Assembly (NCBI RefSeq): GCF_016461715.1
Contig: NZ_JAEMUI010000003.1
Span: 297,342-361,341, forward strand
DNA from: Marinomonas spartinae
Lineage (GTDB): Bacteria; Pseudomonadota; Gammaproteobacteria; Pseudomonadales; Marinomonadaceae
Direction of reading: 5' to 3'
Length of the DNA stretch: 64,000 nt
Shown: positions 18,172 through 26,669 of the stretch, one piece after another
Layout: each line of letters opens with the position of its first letter
How positions within the stretch are numbered: position 1 is the stretch's first letter
Translations under genes and position numbers: made by a program
The notes under the pieces: generated by a model
Databases searched by the model: none
Seen by the model: only the letters and a program-made list of their open reading frames with translations
Told to the model about the DNA's origin: nothing

Positions 18172-19527
18172 CTACATCGGTTCAAACACGGAGCCAAAGC
18201 TTGGTACAAACAGTTTGTTGTACATGCGGCTGGCGTATTCATCGGTCATGGATGCCATATAGTCACAGATAATTCTCATACCATCATGACCTTTTTCATG
18301 GGTTGTTTGATGCCATTCTTTTGCGATTTCCTTCGGTAATAATCGACTTGGGTCAGCCGCTAGTGCTTCAAACATTTCTAATAACATTTGCTGACCTTTA
18401 TACACCAACATTTGTACTTCAGGCTTTTGAATAATGTGCTGCATTTCAAACGCTTTCAATAACGCCAGTGCTTGCCGTTGGCCTTCGGGTAAGGTGACTT
18501 GGTAGCGTAACAATGGATGCTCGAAGGATGTGTCTTCTTCGACTTGGCAAGAGGTGATAAACCAGCTAACTAAGCTGCCAATGGCCTCTTTTCTGAGATG
18601 GCTTTCTCGGCTAAATAATTGATGACGAAGTGTGGTGAGGTTGTTCGTTAGAAATTGGCTTCCTAAATCCGCTAGTTTTGGTTCCAAATGCTCTAGCCAC
18701 ATTTCTTTTGTTACCATGCCAAGTACGATGGCATCTTCTAGATCATGGACGCCGTAAGCGATGTCGTCAGCGAGGTCCATTATACTGGTGTCAAAACTGG
18801 CGTGATTGGCTTTGGCATGGGCATGAGGGCTGGGGCGGCGTATCGCTTGAAATCGTACTTTGTCGCTTTCGCTAAAAGGAGCAATAATCCAATCAAGCAA
18901 GTCTTGCTCTTCTTTATAGACACATTTTGGTGGTGCCCATTGCGAGGCTTTAAATTGACGGAACCGTTCCGGTTTTGGGGGGTAGTGACCGACCACATCC
19001 TGATAGAGCACAGGGTATTTTAATATACCTAGTAAGGATCTTCTGGTGACATCCATGCCATATATCGGCGAGTAAGAGCCGCGTTTGCCCAAAATCCTAA
19101 GGGATTGTGCATTGCCCTCAAATCCGCCGTTATCTTGCATCATAAAATTCAGCGCGACTTCGCCACCGTGGCCAAAAGGTGGATGGCCAATGTCATGGCT
19201 TAAACAAACGGTTTCTATTAAGGCATCTTCCGCAAGCCAAGCCTGAAAGTCGGCGTTTGCTGGTGCGCTGTATTTTAGTTGATGAACAATACCATTACCG
19301 ATTTGTGCGACTTCGAGAGAGTGTGTTAAGCGTGTTCGGCTATAGTCATTTTGGCGAATGGCTAAAATTTGCGTTTTGGACTGCAAGCGACGAAAAGCAG
19401 CGCTGTGAATGATGCGAGCGCGATCTCGTTGGTAAGGGGTTCGATAATCGTTTTCGCGGGCGGGCTTGGGACCTGATTGCCTTTCTTGCCAAGGTAACGC
19501 TGAATACTGCTCTTTCATCTTGCTCAT
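18172..19527 (-). CDS. dgt: dGTP triphosphohydrolase (HD domain)
   Basis: Hydrolyses dGTP, and related dNTPs in many homologues, to the nucleoside and triphosphate. It has 451 aa. The HD metal site is complete: RTRLTHSLEVAQIG (about residue 70) supplies the first His, CLSHDIGHPPFGHGGE (about 105-121) the HD pair, and SIMDLADDIAYGVHDLEDA the last Asp. The N-terminal arginine-rich YQRDRARIIHSAAFRRLQSKTQ is a family signature. Members help control dNTP pools, and some restrict phage. Nothing in the neighbourhood points specifically to defence. Confidence 0.92.
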   Translation of the reverse strand: MSKMKEQYSALPWQERQSGPKPARENDYRTPYQRDRARIIHSAAFRRLQSKTQILAIRQNDYSRTRLTHSLEVAQIGNGIVHQLKYSAPANADFQAWLAEDALIETVCLSHDIGHPPFGHGGEVALNFMMQDNGGFEGNAQSLRILGKRGSYSPIYGMDVTRRSLLGILKYPVLYQDVVGHYPPKPERFRQFKASQWAPPKCVYKEEQDLLDWIIAPFSESDKVRFQAIRRPSPHAHAKANHASFDTSIMDLADDIAYGVHDLEDAIVLGMVTKEMWLEHLEPKLADLGSQFLTNNLTTLRHQLFSRESHLRKEAIGSLVSWFITSCQVEEDTSFEHPLLRYQVTLPEGQRQALALLKAFEMQHIIQKPEVQMLVYKGQQMLLEMFEALAADPSRLLPKEIAKEWHQTTHEKGHDGMRIICDYMASMTDEYASRMYNKLFVPSFGSVFEPM

Positions 19528-19629
19528 AATTTATTATCCAAGGAGTGATCAGTCTTTCATTAAAACACGACTTAGGTCAATGCTCTGAATGATAGGCTTC
19601 GTATAATAACCTTACTATAAGGAATCGTT

Positions 19630-19932
19630 ATGCTTAATACACATCATTTAGAAACATTTAAAACACTGGTTGAGACGGGCAGTTTTACGCAAACTGCACA
19701 GCGTTTAGGGTTAACTCAGCCTGCAGTGAGTCAACATATTAAGAAGCTCGAGCAAGGACTTGGGGCGACTTTGTTGGTACGTCATGGGCGAACGACAGAG
19801 TTGACGGCTGCAGGAAAAGTTCTGGTTCAGCATATTAATGAGCTGGAAAACTGCTATGCGCGTTTTATTAGTCAGTGGGACAAGCGTATTGCAAACTCGA
19901 AAAAAGAAGCGGATCAGTTGGTTGTTGGCTGA
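19630..19932 (+). CDS. Stand-alone LysR-type DNA-binding domain protein
   Basis: 100 aa. Residues 1-62 are a standard LysR winged helix-turn-helix (LETFKTLVETGSFTQTAQRLGLTQPAVSQHIKKLEQ), and residues 63-95 form the start of the linker helix. The protein then ends, whereas a normal LysR regulator has about 300 aa with an effector-binding domain. Downstream there is a hairpin and then convergent cysH; no leftover effector-domain sequence is visible, so this is not a recent frameshift. It could bind DNA constitutively, or mix with full-length LysR partners. The neighbouring cysH is a plausible but unproven target. A TATAAGGA ribosome region precedes the ATG. Confidence 0.8.
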   Translation: MLNTHHLETFKTLVETGSFTQTAQRLGLTQPAVSQHIKKLEQGLGATLLVRHGRTTELTAAGKVLVQHINELENCYARFISQWDKRIANSKKEADQLVVG

Positions 19933-19945
19933 TAGGGGCTATAGT

Positions 19946-19984
19946 AGATGTCGTTTTACCGCATAACTTGGTTAAACGACATCT
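19946..19984. terminator. Hairpin between the mini-LysR gene and cysH
   Basis: A 15-bp inverted repeat with one mismatch (19946-19960 and 19970-19984, 9-base loop) lies between two convergent stop codons. There is no run of T on either side, so it may be a weak or Rho-assisted terminator. Confidence 0.55.
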
Positions 19985-19996
19985 GTATTGAGTCTG

Positions 19997-20731
19997 TTAT
20001 TGCTGCGCGGTTGGAATCAGGTTGCCGATGTGCAATCCGCATTCTTTATGCTCGGATTCTTCCCACCACCAGCGGCCTTCGCGTTCATGCTGGTTCGGTA
20101 GGATGGGTCGAGTACATGGTTCGCAGCCAATACTAGTAAATCCTTTAGCATGAAGCTTGTTATAGGGTACGTCAAACATTTTGATGTAGTTCCAGACGTC
20201 TTCAGAGGACCAATTGGCCAACGGATTGAATTTATAAAGCGGCTTGTTCTCTTTGCTAAAGGCACTGTCCAGCTCTGCAAAAGCTAGCACGTTGCGAGTG
20301 CCTGGACTTTGGTCTTTGCGTTGACCTGTTACCCATGCATCCAATTGCGCAAGTTTGCGTTTTAATGGCTCGACTTTTCGTATTCCGCAACACTCTTTGT
20401 GACCGTCCTCGAAAAAGCTAAATAGCCCTTTCTCTTTGGTGAAGTGTTCTAACGCCTCACGATCTGGAGACATAATGTCAATGTCAATCTGATAATGCTT
20501 ACGGACTTGCTCAATAAAGCGATATGTTTCTGGGTGTAGTCGCCCTGTGTCCAAAGAGAAAACTTGAACATTTTTCTTAGCCTTTACCGCCATATCAATG
20601 AGTACGACATCTTCTGCACCACTAAACGAAATGGCGATGTTGTCGAATGCTTTTAACGCATTGTGGAGGATTTTTTGTGCTTGGTCTTCATTATTGCTGG
20701 CAATAAAAGACGCTAAATCAAAAGTAGACAT
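19997..20731 (-). CDS. cysH: Assimilatory adenylyl-sulfate (APS) reductase
   Basis: Reduces activated sulfate to sulfite using thioredoxin. At 244 aa it has the four cysteines that bind a [4Fe-4S] cluster in the APS-type enzymes (CC in [12 protein letters not shown] and CEPC in [11 protein letters not shown]) plus the catalytic Cys of EHKECGLH near the C-terminus. This makes it an APS reductase of the Pseudomonas/plant type, not the cluster-free PAPS reductase of E. coli. The PP-loop-like [12 protein letters not shown] lies near residue 34. It is a single gene convergent with the mini-LysR; its promoter should lie in 20732-20843. Confidence 0.93.
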   Translation of the reverse strand: MSTFDLASFIASNNEDQAQKILHNALKAFDNIAISFSGAEDVVLIDMAVKAKKNVQVFSLDTGRLHPETYRFIEQVRKHYQIDIDIMSPDREALEHFTKEKGLFSFFEDGHKECCGIRKVEPLKRKLAQLDAWVTGQRKDQSPGTRNVLAFAELDSAFSKENKPLYKFNPLANWSSEDVWNYIKMFDVPYNKLHAKGFTSIGCEPCTRPILPNQHEREGRWWWEESEHKECGLHIGNLIPTAQQ

Positions 20732-20843
20732 AGGATTGTAACCACCGTCAAATGTATGTTGGGTCTACCATATCAAGTTGTGTGTTGTATGCAAAATACG
20801 AAAGCACGCTAACCTTATTCTTTGCGTAAGTTTTTTATGTCCG

Positions 20844-21503
20844 TTAGCAAAGTTGCTTGTTATATTGAGCCAAAGTCTCGTAAAGACCGTACAAAATGCC
20901 CGCAGTGACTCCCCATATGCGAATATCTTGGTAATCTATTTCAAAGTAGCCGCGCGAAACATTACCGAGTTTCTTTTTGCGAAAACGATAATTACTGGGG
21001 GTGAGGAGGTGGCTAAGTGGTACCCAATGAACCGATTTTACTTCGTCTTCGCACAGGCTCATTTTGCTGAGTCGAGTCATTTCGGCAATAATGGGTTTGA
21101 TGCAGAACCCCGAAATGGTGCAGTATTCACCCAATTCGCCGATCAAATCAAAACAATCAGGGGCAAGGCCGATTTCTTCGAAAGTTTCTCGCAATGCTGT
21201 GTATTGAATGCTGGCATCTGTCGGGTCATGCTTGCCACCGGGGAAAGCTATTTGTCCTGGATGATTGCGCATATGAAGGGCGCGCTTGGTGAGTAATACA
21301 TACAATTGTTCGTCGTCTGGGTTTTGCCAAATAGGAATCAACACCGCAGCAGAACGGTATTTTAATTTGTAAGCACTTGGCGATAGATCCTTGTCGGGAT
21401 TGTAAATGGGATGAACATCTTGTGTATGGTCTAAAGCTGCGCGTATCTCATCCATAGAAGGTTGAAGGGGTAAGGCGTCTAAAAACTGCGATATATGGGG
21501 CAT
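20844..21503 (-). CDS. CoA pyrophosphatase, Nudix family (NudL-like)
   Basis: 219 aa. The UPF0035/NudL signature VLLTKRALHMRNHPGQIAF plus PGGKHD runs directly into the Nudix box region with ALRETFEEIGL (catalytic Glu cluster). Relatives hydrolyse CoA, acetyl-CoA or oxidised CoA to phosphopantetheine derivatives. It lies 8 bp downstream of pabB on the same strand, so the two are co-transcribed; pabB-nudL adjacency is also seen in enterobacteria. Family identity is well supported; the exact substrate is not. Confidence 0.88.
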   Translation of the reverse strand: MPHISQFLDALPLQPSMDEIRAALDHTQDVHPIYNPDKDLSPSAYKLKYRSAAVLIPIWQNPDDEQLYVLLTKRALHMRNHPGQIAFPGGKHDPTDASIQYTALRETFEEIGLAPDCFDLIGELGEYCTISGFCIKPIIAEMTRLSKMSLCEDEVKSVHWVPLSHLLTPSNYRFRKKKLGNVSRGYFEIDYQDIRIWGVTAGILYGLYETLAQYNKQLC

Positions 21504-21511
21504 AATACGGC

Positions 21512-22930
21512 CTACTTCAAAAAAACGTGTTCAAGAGTATGGGTCAATTTGCCTACCTTGGTAAAGGTTTCTTGGTATTCCTCTTCGCAGATTGAATCTG
21601 CGACAAGACCACCACCCGCCCAACAGTGGATGTTTCCCTGATCGGCCACCAGAGTGCGGATGGTAATGCTCGAATCCATTTGACCATTGGTACTGAAATA
21701 CACGATGGAACCACAGTAGGCGGAACGTTCATCCGGTTCAAGCTCATCAATAATTTGCATAGCTCTTATTTTAGGTGCACCTGTGATAGAACCGCCAGGG
21801 AAGCTTTCGTGAAAAACATGAATGGCCTGGTCTCGCGAGCCTATTCTACCCTCAATCGTTGATACCAAATGGTGAACATTAGCGTAACTTTCAAGAGTAA
21901 ATAGTGACGGTACTTTAATGCTACCTGTTAAACAGGTGCGCCCAAGATCATTCCGCAATAAATCAACAATCATAAGGTTTTCGGCACGATCTTTCTTTGA
22001 TTCTAGTAGAGTATCGGCATTTTGTTTATCCGCTTGAGGGTTTTCACCTCGGGCGATGGTCCCTTTTATCGGTTTAGACTCTATACGTCCCTTATCACAC
22101 AGTAAAAACCGCTCTGGGGAGTGACTTAGTATTGCCTGGTCTGGTGATAGCGCTAAATAGGCTGAAAAAGGAGTGGGGCACACAGCTCTTAATTGTTGAT
22201 AAGCGGTGAGTGGATCTCCATGGTAAGTACTCGAAAACCGTTGTGCTAAGTTTACTTGATAACAATCACCTGCTTGAATATAGGCTTTTACTCGATCAAA
22301 CTTCGCGGCGTAAGAAGTAGCACTCATATTCGATGTGAATCGACTATTCAGCCTAAATTCTGAGGCTGCCCCTTGGTGGTTCTCTGTTGTTTGTTGTGCT
22401 CCTTGCAATAGAGAAAGGATTGAGTGGGATTCTTCAAGAGAGCACCAAGGGGTGATGACTAACTGAGTGCTACGGCGAGGGTGGTTTGTCACGACGGCCC
22501 ATCCATATAATCCCATGCTAAGAGTATCAAGTTGTATGTCGTGATTGACTGAGTCGGGCAGCTGTTCAACATAATGACCACTTTCATAGCCATAATACCC
22601 TAGTAATCCGCCAGTAAACGGAAGGTCTGTGGGGGCATTTTTCGCCCAACCTTCCTGTACAATGTGGGTGTATAGCTCGTTGAGAAGAGCCATTGGATTG
22701 TCAGTATCACTGAGTTTGTATAACACCTTGTCACGCCAATCGATTAGTGTGTTATGGGACTTGGGGTGAATGCGAGCAAGTGGATTGGCGACGAGTATGT
22801 CGAATTGCGTATCTGGAAAATGTTCGTGGTTGCTGTCCAGTATGGCTGGGTAAGGTAAGTGTCTTATTGCTTGGAAGAAGGGCAATAATGAGCTCTGATA
22901 TGGTAGGTCTATCAGTGTTATTTCTGGCAT
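21512..22930 (-). CDS. pabB: Aminodeoxychorismate synthase component I
   Basis: Makes 4-amino-4-deoxychorismate from chorismate with ammonia supplied by PabA, leading to p-aminobenzoate and folate. It has 472 aa, a normal length. The chorismate-binding domain is unmistakable: QVNLAQRFSS, SPERFL, KPIKGTIARGENPQAD (Lys near the active site), ENLMIVDLLRNDLGR, PGGSITGAPKIRAMQIIDELEP and CWAGGGLVADS. Unlike TrpE, it has the PIKGT signature typical of PabB. It is first of a two-gene unit with the Nudix gene. Confidence 0.94.
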   Translation of the reverse strand: MPEITLIDLPYQSSLLPFFQAIRHLPYPAILDSNHEHFPDTQFDILVANPLARIHPKSHNTLIDWRDKVLYKLSDTDNPMALLNELYTHIVQEGWAKNAPTDLPFTGGLLGYYGYESGHYVEQLPDSVNHDIQLDTLSMGLYGWAVVTNHPRRSTQLVITPWCSLEESHSILSLLQGAQQTTENHQGAASEFRLNSRFTSNMSATSYAAKFDRVKAYIQAGDCYQVNLAQRFSSTYHGDPLTAYQQLRAVCPTPFSAYLALSPDQAILSHSPERFLLCDKGRIESKPIKGTIARGENPQADKQNADTLLESKKDRAENLMIVDLLRNDLGRTCLTGSIKVPSLFTLESYANVHHLVSTIEGRIGSRDQAIHVFHESFPGGSITGAPKIRAMQIIDELEPDERSAYCGSIVYFSTNGQMDSSITIRTLVADQGNIHCWAGGGLVADSICEEEYQETFTKVGKLTHTLEHVFLK

Positions 22931-23001
22931 AATAAGGGCAACCGCTCATGTAAAACAAAATATTGTAGTCTTTAATAGGGGCTCCTACAGGGTTATTACA
23001 A

Positions 23002-23868
23002 GTGTCTGATGTTTTTTTTCTTTCTTTAAAGAATGGTCGTATTGCCTATCGTCTCCATGAAAATCCTGAGGCGGATGCAGATCGAGCCTGTTTAATGTTA
23101 CATGGTGCTGGAGTTGATGGGGATATTACGTATTCACCTATGTTGCCATTTTTAAAAAAGTGGCGATGGATTCTTATGCCTGATTTAAAAGGTATGGGAG
23201 CGTCTTACCACCATGGCGGTAAAGAAGCTCCTGTTACTATTGCTGAGCTTACAGGTGAAGTCGAGGCGCTTTTACTGTCTCTAGATTGGCGGGAATTTGA
23301 TGTGGTGGGGTATTCTTTAGGGGGACTGGTTGCGCTTAATCTTAATCATCATCGAGTGATGGCAGGATTAACACCATTAAAAATGGCTTTGCTTGAGCCG
23401 GCGTCTCTTGATCGGGAAGATCTACAGGCGCTTATTGAAGTGCGTAAAAAATATCGGCAAGCCTCTCAGACGATTCGTGAAACGGGTGATGTTGAGCTGG
23501 GAGTGGCGAGTTTTATGGACACCGTTTCGCCCAATCGCCGCAAGAACCCCGCCGCTGAATCGACAACGCAATCTCGTTTGGCCCATCGTCCATTGGGTTT
23601 TGCTTTTGCTTTGGATGCGGTAACAAACCATGTGGAAGTTATTGCCGCTGCCCCTGAGTACAGACAGGCGATGATCGAGGCAGCGAAAGAAGTGTTTTTG
23701 CTCTCTGGGGAGCTAAGCAATGCAGCACTCAAAGAGCATTATCAATTGTTGAGTGAGCGCTACGAGGGGTGGCATCATAAGGTGTTCAGTGGTTGTGATC
23801 ATTCTTTGCCTTTCCAAAAACCACGACAAATTGCCAAACTCGTTGATAAATGGTTTTTCCCCGCTTAG
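23002..23868 (+). CDS. Alpha/beta hydrolase
   Basis: 288 aa starting at GTG. The fold shows in CLMLHGAGVDGDITY (oxyanion-hole loop), WILMPDLKGMGAS, the nucleophile elbow VVGYSLGGLVALN (Ser about 105) and the C-terminal SGCDHSLPFQKP that should supply the catalytic His. No signal peptide is seen, so it should be cytoplasmic. The substrate is unknown. It is followed 68 bp later by the prepilin-like cluster on the same strand, but I see no functional link. Confidence 0.8.
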   Translation: MSDVFFLSLKNGRIAYRLHENPEADADRACLMLHGAGVDGDITYSPMLPFLKKWRWILMPDLKGMGASYHHGGKEAPVTIAELTGEVEALLLSLDWREFDVVGYSLGGLVALNLNHHRVMAGLTPLKMALLEPASLDREDLQALIEVRKKYRQASQTIRETGDVELGVASFMDTVSPNRRKNPAAESTTQSRLAHRPLGFAFALDAVTNHVEVIAAAPEYRQAMIEAAKEVFLLSGELSNAALKEHYQLLSERYEGWHHKVFSGCDHSLPFQKPRQIAKLVDKWFFPA

Positions 23869-23936
23869 CATCTGGCTTGCTGTGAGGAGATTTTTAAACA
23901 AGACTGTTACGGAGTTGGAGACAAGGAGGTTTCCAT

Positions 23937-24443
23937 ATGAATCAGCCCCGCTTAGGTGGTTTTGCTTTTATTGAAGTGCTATGTGTTCTCGCCATTCTAT
24001 CCATTTTGTCTTTTTTCGGCGCCACTCATTTTTTTGTCTATCAAAAGGAACATCAAGACAGACAAATCCTGCAAGAAGACATGGATAGTTTGTCTGAAGC
24101 ACTGCTTGAAGCTCGCCAAATGGCGATTAAATCCGGCGCAATGAGTTTTGTTTGCGGAGGAGAGAATTGTAGCGGGATATGGTCGTCAGGTTTTGAAGTC
24201 CGGCAGCAAGAAGGTTATGCCAAAGAATACCGTCGGGTTCAATTCGATCATGATGTAACCGTTCATTGGCAAGGATTCCCATCGAATAAGTCGCGTATTG
24301 AGTTTCTCCCTAATGGTCTGTCTAGTTACCAAAATGGTACTTTTGTATTTTGTTTTGGTCGTTGGACGGCTGACATTATTTTGAATCAAAGTGGGCGTTT
24401 TTATCGCTCTAAAGTTCGTCGAACAGATGAGTCATGCGTGTAA
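23937..24443 (+). CDS. GspH/FimT-like minor pseudopilin
   Basis: 168 aa with an AAGGAGG ribosome site. The class III leader is short: MNQPRLGG, then FAFIEVLCVLAILSIL, so PilD-type cleavage falls after Gly8 and leaves Glu at +5. The body carries two cysteines (VCGGENC) and a C-terminal RIEFLPNGLSSYQNGTFVFC strand pattern (seen in two pieces) typical of GspH/FimT proteins. It opens a four-gene set of prepilin-like proteins; the next gene overlaps it by 10 bp. It probably forms part of a minor-pilin tip complex of a type IV pilus whose main machinery is encoded elsewhere. Confidence 0.8.
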   Translation: MNQPRLGGFAFIEVLCVLAILSILSFFGATHFFVYQKEHQDRQILQEDMDSLSEALLEARQMAIKSGAMSFVCGGENCSGIWSSGFEVRQQEGYAKEYRRVQFDHDVTVHWQGFPSNKSRIEFLPNGLSSYQNGTFVFCFGRWTADIILNQSGRFYRSKVRRTDESCV

Positions 24444-24895
24444 TAGTTGCCATGAGTCGGTTTCGATCTTCCCCTTCTCACTCTTCCTCCTTCAAAAAAG
24501 GCTCTCAAGGTCGTTTTGCATCATGTCAAGGCAAATGTACTCGAAGTCGACAAGCAGGTTGGATGATCTTCGAAATCCTGATAAGTCTCGCTTTATTAGG
24601 CTTAGTATTGACCTTAGCCCAGCGCCAAATTGTTGTGCAATGGCAAACCATTGAGCACTCAAAGGCCAACCAAATAAAGCGTGAAAATCGTTCCAGAGCC
24701 GATGCAATGGTAAGCCTGACTGGTCAGGACACTTGGCGTGAACATGTTGGTTTCTCCTCTTCACATAGACAGACCTATCCACTTTGCCAGCATTGTTCTG
24801 GCGAAGGGTTACGGCAGTGGTTTGATGCCGCACAAAGTGCTTCGTTGAATACTTTCGCAGGTGGTAAGGAAGAACAAGGTGGGTGGCATGAATAA
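24434..24895 (+). CDS. Prepilin-like protein with long leader (PilV/PpdC type)
   Basis: 153 aa. A class III signal is recognisable but lies deep in the protein: SRQAG then WMIFEILISLALLGLVL, giving cleavage at about Gly42 and Glu at +5. Two in-frame ATGs (24434 and 24452) give leaders of about 42 or 36 residues, both longer than usual. The remainder is short, with cysteines in YPLCQHCSGEG. It overlaps the gene before (10 bp) and after (8 bp), so the four genes are translationally coupled. Assignment to a specific PilV or PilE class is uncertain. Confidence 0.68.
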   Translation: MRVIVAMSRFRSSPSHSSSFKKGSQGRFASCQGKCTRSRQAGWMIFEILISLALLGLVLTLAQRQIVVQWQTIEHSKANQIKRENRSRADAMVSLTGQDTWREHVGFSSSHRQTYPLCQHCSGEGLRQWFDAAQSASLNTFAGGKEEQGGWHE

Positions 24896-25808
24896 GCGAT
24901 ATAGGTTGCATGGTGGTTTGTTGCTTGAGGTGATGGTCGCCTGTGCTTTGATCGCTATTATTGTGCCTTTGATCGGCCGTGCTATCTGGCAACTCCAAAC
25001 ACATGATGCTCTGGCGAGGATGTTTTCAGAGCAAGAAACTTTTTCCTCTGCATTAGCGTCTCAGTTTAGCGCGCAATGGTCACGCCTTCGTCCTGCGGGC
25101 TGTTCTCCGAATGATCATAGTCAGTTACGGATCGGTAAGGGTGGGGAGGTGACTAAGCGTTTGCAGAGTCGAGATGTGGATGATCATTCCGATTGGCTAC
25201 AAGCGACGGACAGTGGTGCTTGTCGACTTTCTATTCGATCACTGAGTAATCCTTTAACGTTAACCAATGAATGTGGCTTTTCGCCAGGCGAAAGGGCGAA
25301 TGTGTCGACATGTTTGGGGAATGTCGATGCTCGAGTCTCCCGAGTGTCAGCACAGAGTACAACGTTTCAATTGTCTTCATTAACGGTGATGTCCACAGAC
25401 TCGAATAAGGCTGTTTCTTTAGTCGGACAGACAGGAGTGCTGGAAAGTCGAGCTTCTTTTTATTGGTATGTGGGGCGGGGTAAAAACGATCAGCCCGCAT
25501 TTTGGCGTACGCCGGTTTTTAGTGGGCGTTCGTTGGCTCTTTGGTTGGGACTAAAGAGACTCGCGGTGTTTCCTTTATTGGACAACAATCAGGACGGAAA
25601 AGTGGATGCGATTGATAAAGACTATGGTACCTATGATATGAGTAAGGTATTAGGGTTGTGGGTGGAATATCTTTATCAGCTAAATGATTGTGAGGTGGCA
25701 AAGTCCATACAACGTCAACGAACGTACCACTCGATGCGTGGGGAACAATGGCAATATAACGCTCCCTGCGAAGGGGTTGCCAATACTATCGTTGTGTTTA
25801 CCGGCTAG
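24888..25808 (+). CDS. PilW/PpdB-like minor pseudopilin
   Basis: 306 aa from the ATG at 24888, which follows a purine-rich AGGTGGGT and overlaps the previous stop; an upstream GTG at 24861 would add nine residues. The leader MNKRYRLHG is followed by GLLLEVMVACALIAIIVPLIG, which puts Glu at +5. The large C-terminal part contains several cysteines and a DNNQDGKVDAIDKDYG segment that looks like a calcium-binding loop. Size and position match PilW/GspJ-like proteins, the largest of the minor pilins. Confidence 0.75.
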   Translation: MNKRYRLHGGLLLEVMVACALIAIIVPLIGRAIWQLQTHDALARMFSEQETFSSALASQFSAQWSRLRPAGCSPNDHSQLRIGKGGEVTKRLQSRDVDDHSDWLQATDSGACRLSIRSLSNPLTLTNECGFSPGERANVSTCLGNVDARVSRVSAQSTTFQLSSLTVMSTDSNKAVSLVGQTGVLESRASFYWYVGRGKNDQPAFWRTPVFSGRSLALWLGLKRLAVFPLLDNNQDGKVDAIDKDYGTYDMSKVLGLWVEYLYQLNDCEVAKSIQRQRTYHSMRGEQWQYNAPCEGVANTIVVFTG

Positions 25809-25842
25809 AGGTTGGATAGGGTAGAAAAGCAAAGGATATAGT

Positions 25843-26319
25843 GTGAAACATCGGTTCATCGGTCATCAAGGAGGCTGGATTTCATTGCCTATTATTGTGT
25901 TTTTGGTCGTGGTGGCAGGGTTATCCTTTGCCTACCAGCAACGCTTGCAAACCCACTTGGCGTGGCGCGAAAAGCGGCAAGAGGTCGATCAGAATCAGCG
26001 ACTTTGGCAGGCTTTCTCTGAACAAGTTGTGCAGCATGTTGCGTTGTCGTCGGCTCAAAAGAGCCAATGTTCAGGATTTTGCGCGTTGTCGAATAATGCC
26101 TCTATTTCCCATGATCACTTGTGGCGTTATCAAAGGACACAGCTCCGCTATCAGTTTGATCAGATAACCTTGGGAGCGGATAAACATTTTTATCGACTTT
26201 GCGCTCGCAAGCTTAACTCCATACATCAGACGGCGTATTTGATCCACCTTCGATTTCATTGTTGGTGGTGGCAAAACCATCACATCGTCAGTCATGGTTT
26301 CGTTACCACAGCGCAATGA
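25843..26319 (+). CDS. YgdB/PilX-like pseudopilin lacking Glu5
   Basis: 158 aa, GTG start with AAAGGA upstream. The N-terminus MKHRFIGHQGG is followed by the hydrophobic WISLPIIVFLVVVAGLSF, a prepilin-like signal without glutamate at +5. E. coli YgdB and GspK-type tip subunits also lack it. Several cysteines and many aromatic residues follow. It ends the cluster and is convergent with the PP0621-family gene 13 bp away. The absence of Glu5 suggests a tip or initiating position rather than a place in the pilus shaft (inference from family knowledge). Confidence 0.65.
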   Translation: MKHRFIGHQGGWISLPIIVFLVVVAGLSFAYQQRLQTHLAWREKRQEVDQNQRLWQAFSEQVVQHVALSSAQKSQCSGFCALSNNASISHDHLWRYQRTQLRYQFDQITLGADKHFYRLCARKLNSIHQTAYLIHLRFHCWWWQNHHIVSHGFVTTAQ

Positions 26320-26332
26320 TGTTTTTGAGTGA

Positions 26333-26596
26333 TTAGTTTTTTTGCTTATGGAACAGTTGTAAGTGCTCTTTTGTGCAAAAAGCATGAGCCTCTTGGTCGT
26401 GAACAGCATGTGAGCGAGGCACATAGGTTCGACATTGTTCACAACGAACCATGGGTTCTTCATCGTTTGTTGTTTGGCCTTTCTTAGGTCGATTCATGTT
26501 TGAGGTGGCTTTTGCTCGGTTAAAAGCGATGAATTGGCGATATATCCACCAGCCAATAAGGAAAATTGCAATAAAAACGATCAAACGTACGATCAT
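26333..26596 (-). CDS. PP0621 family small membrane zinc-ribbon protein
   Basis: 87 aa: one N-terminal transmembrane helix (about 3-20, VRLIVFIAIFLIGWWIYR), a basic polar stretch, then MVRCEQCRTYVPRSHAVHDQEAHAFCTKEH, quoted in two runs as MVRCEQCRTYVPRSH and AHAFCTKEH. The CxxC plus later Cys/His pattern suggests a treble-clef-like zinc site on the cytoplasmic side. I recognise this as the PP0621 family, which often neighbours pilus genes in pseudomonads. Function unknown. It is divergent from nadE. Confidence 0.75.
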   Translation of the reverse strand: MIVRLIVFIAIFLIGWWIYRQFIAFNRAKATSNMNRPKKGQTTNDEEPMVRCEQCRTYVPRSHAVHDQEAHAFCTKEHLQLFHKQKN

Positions 26597-26669
26597 ATAC
26601 TTTACCTAGGTTGGGTAATTCCAGACAATAAGATGCATATTCTAACAGAGTTTACGAGATAGCAACTGT

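Noticed and set aside
18172..19527. dGTPase as part of an anti-phage island
   Set aside because: Neighbours are ordinary metabolic genes and there is no other defence gene; a dNTP-pool role is the simpler reading.
20778..21296. 172-codon plus-strand frame over the cysH/Nudix junction
   Set aside because: It is mostly antisense to the well-supported Nudix gene and lacks coding character.
24492..25004. 170-codon minus-strand frame over the pseudopilin genes
   Set aside because: The plus-strand genes have clear prepilin signals and coupled starts; the antisense product is His/Gln-rich with no domain.
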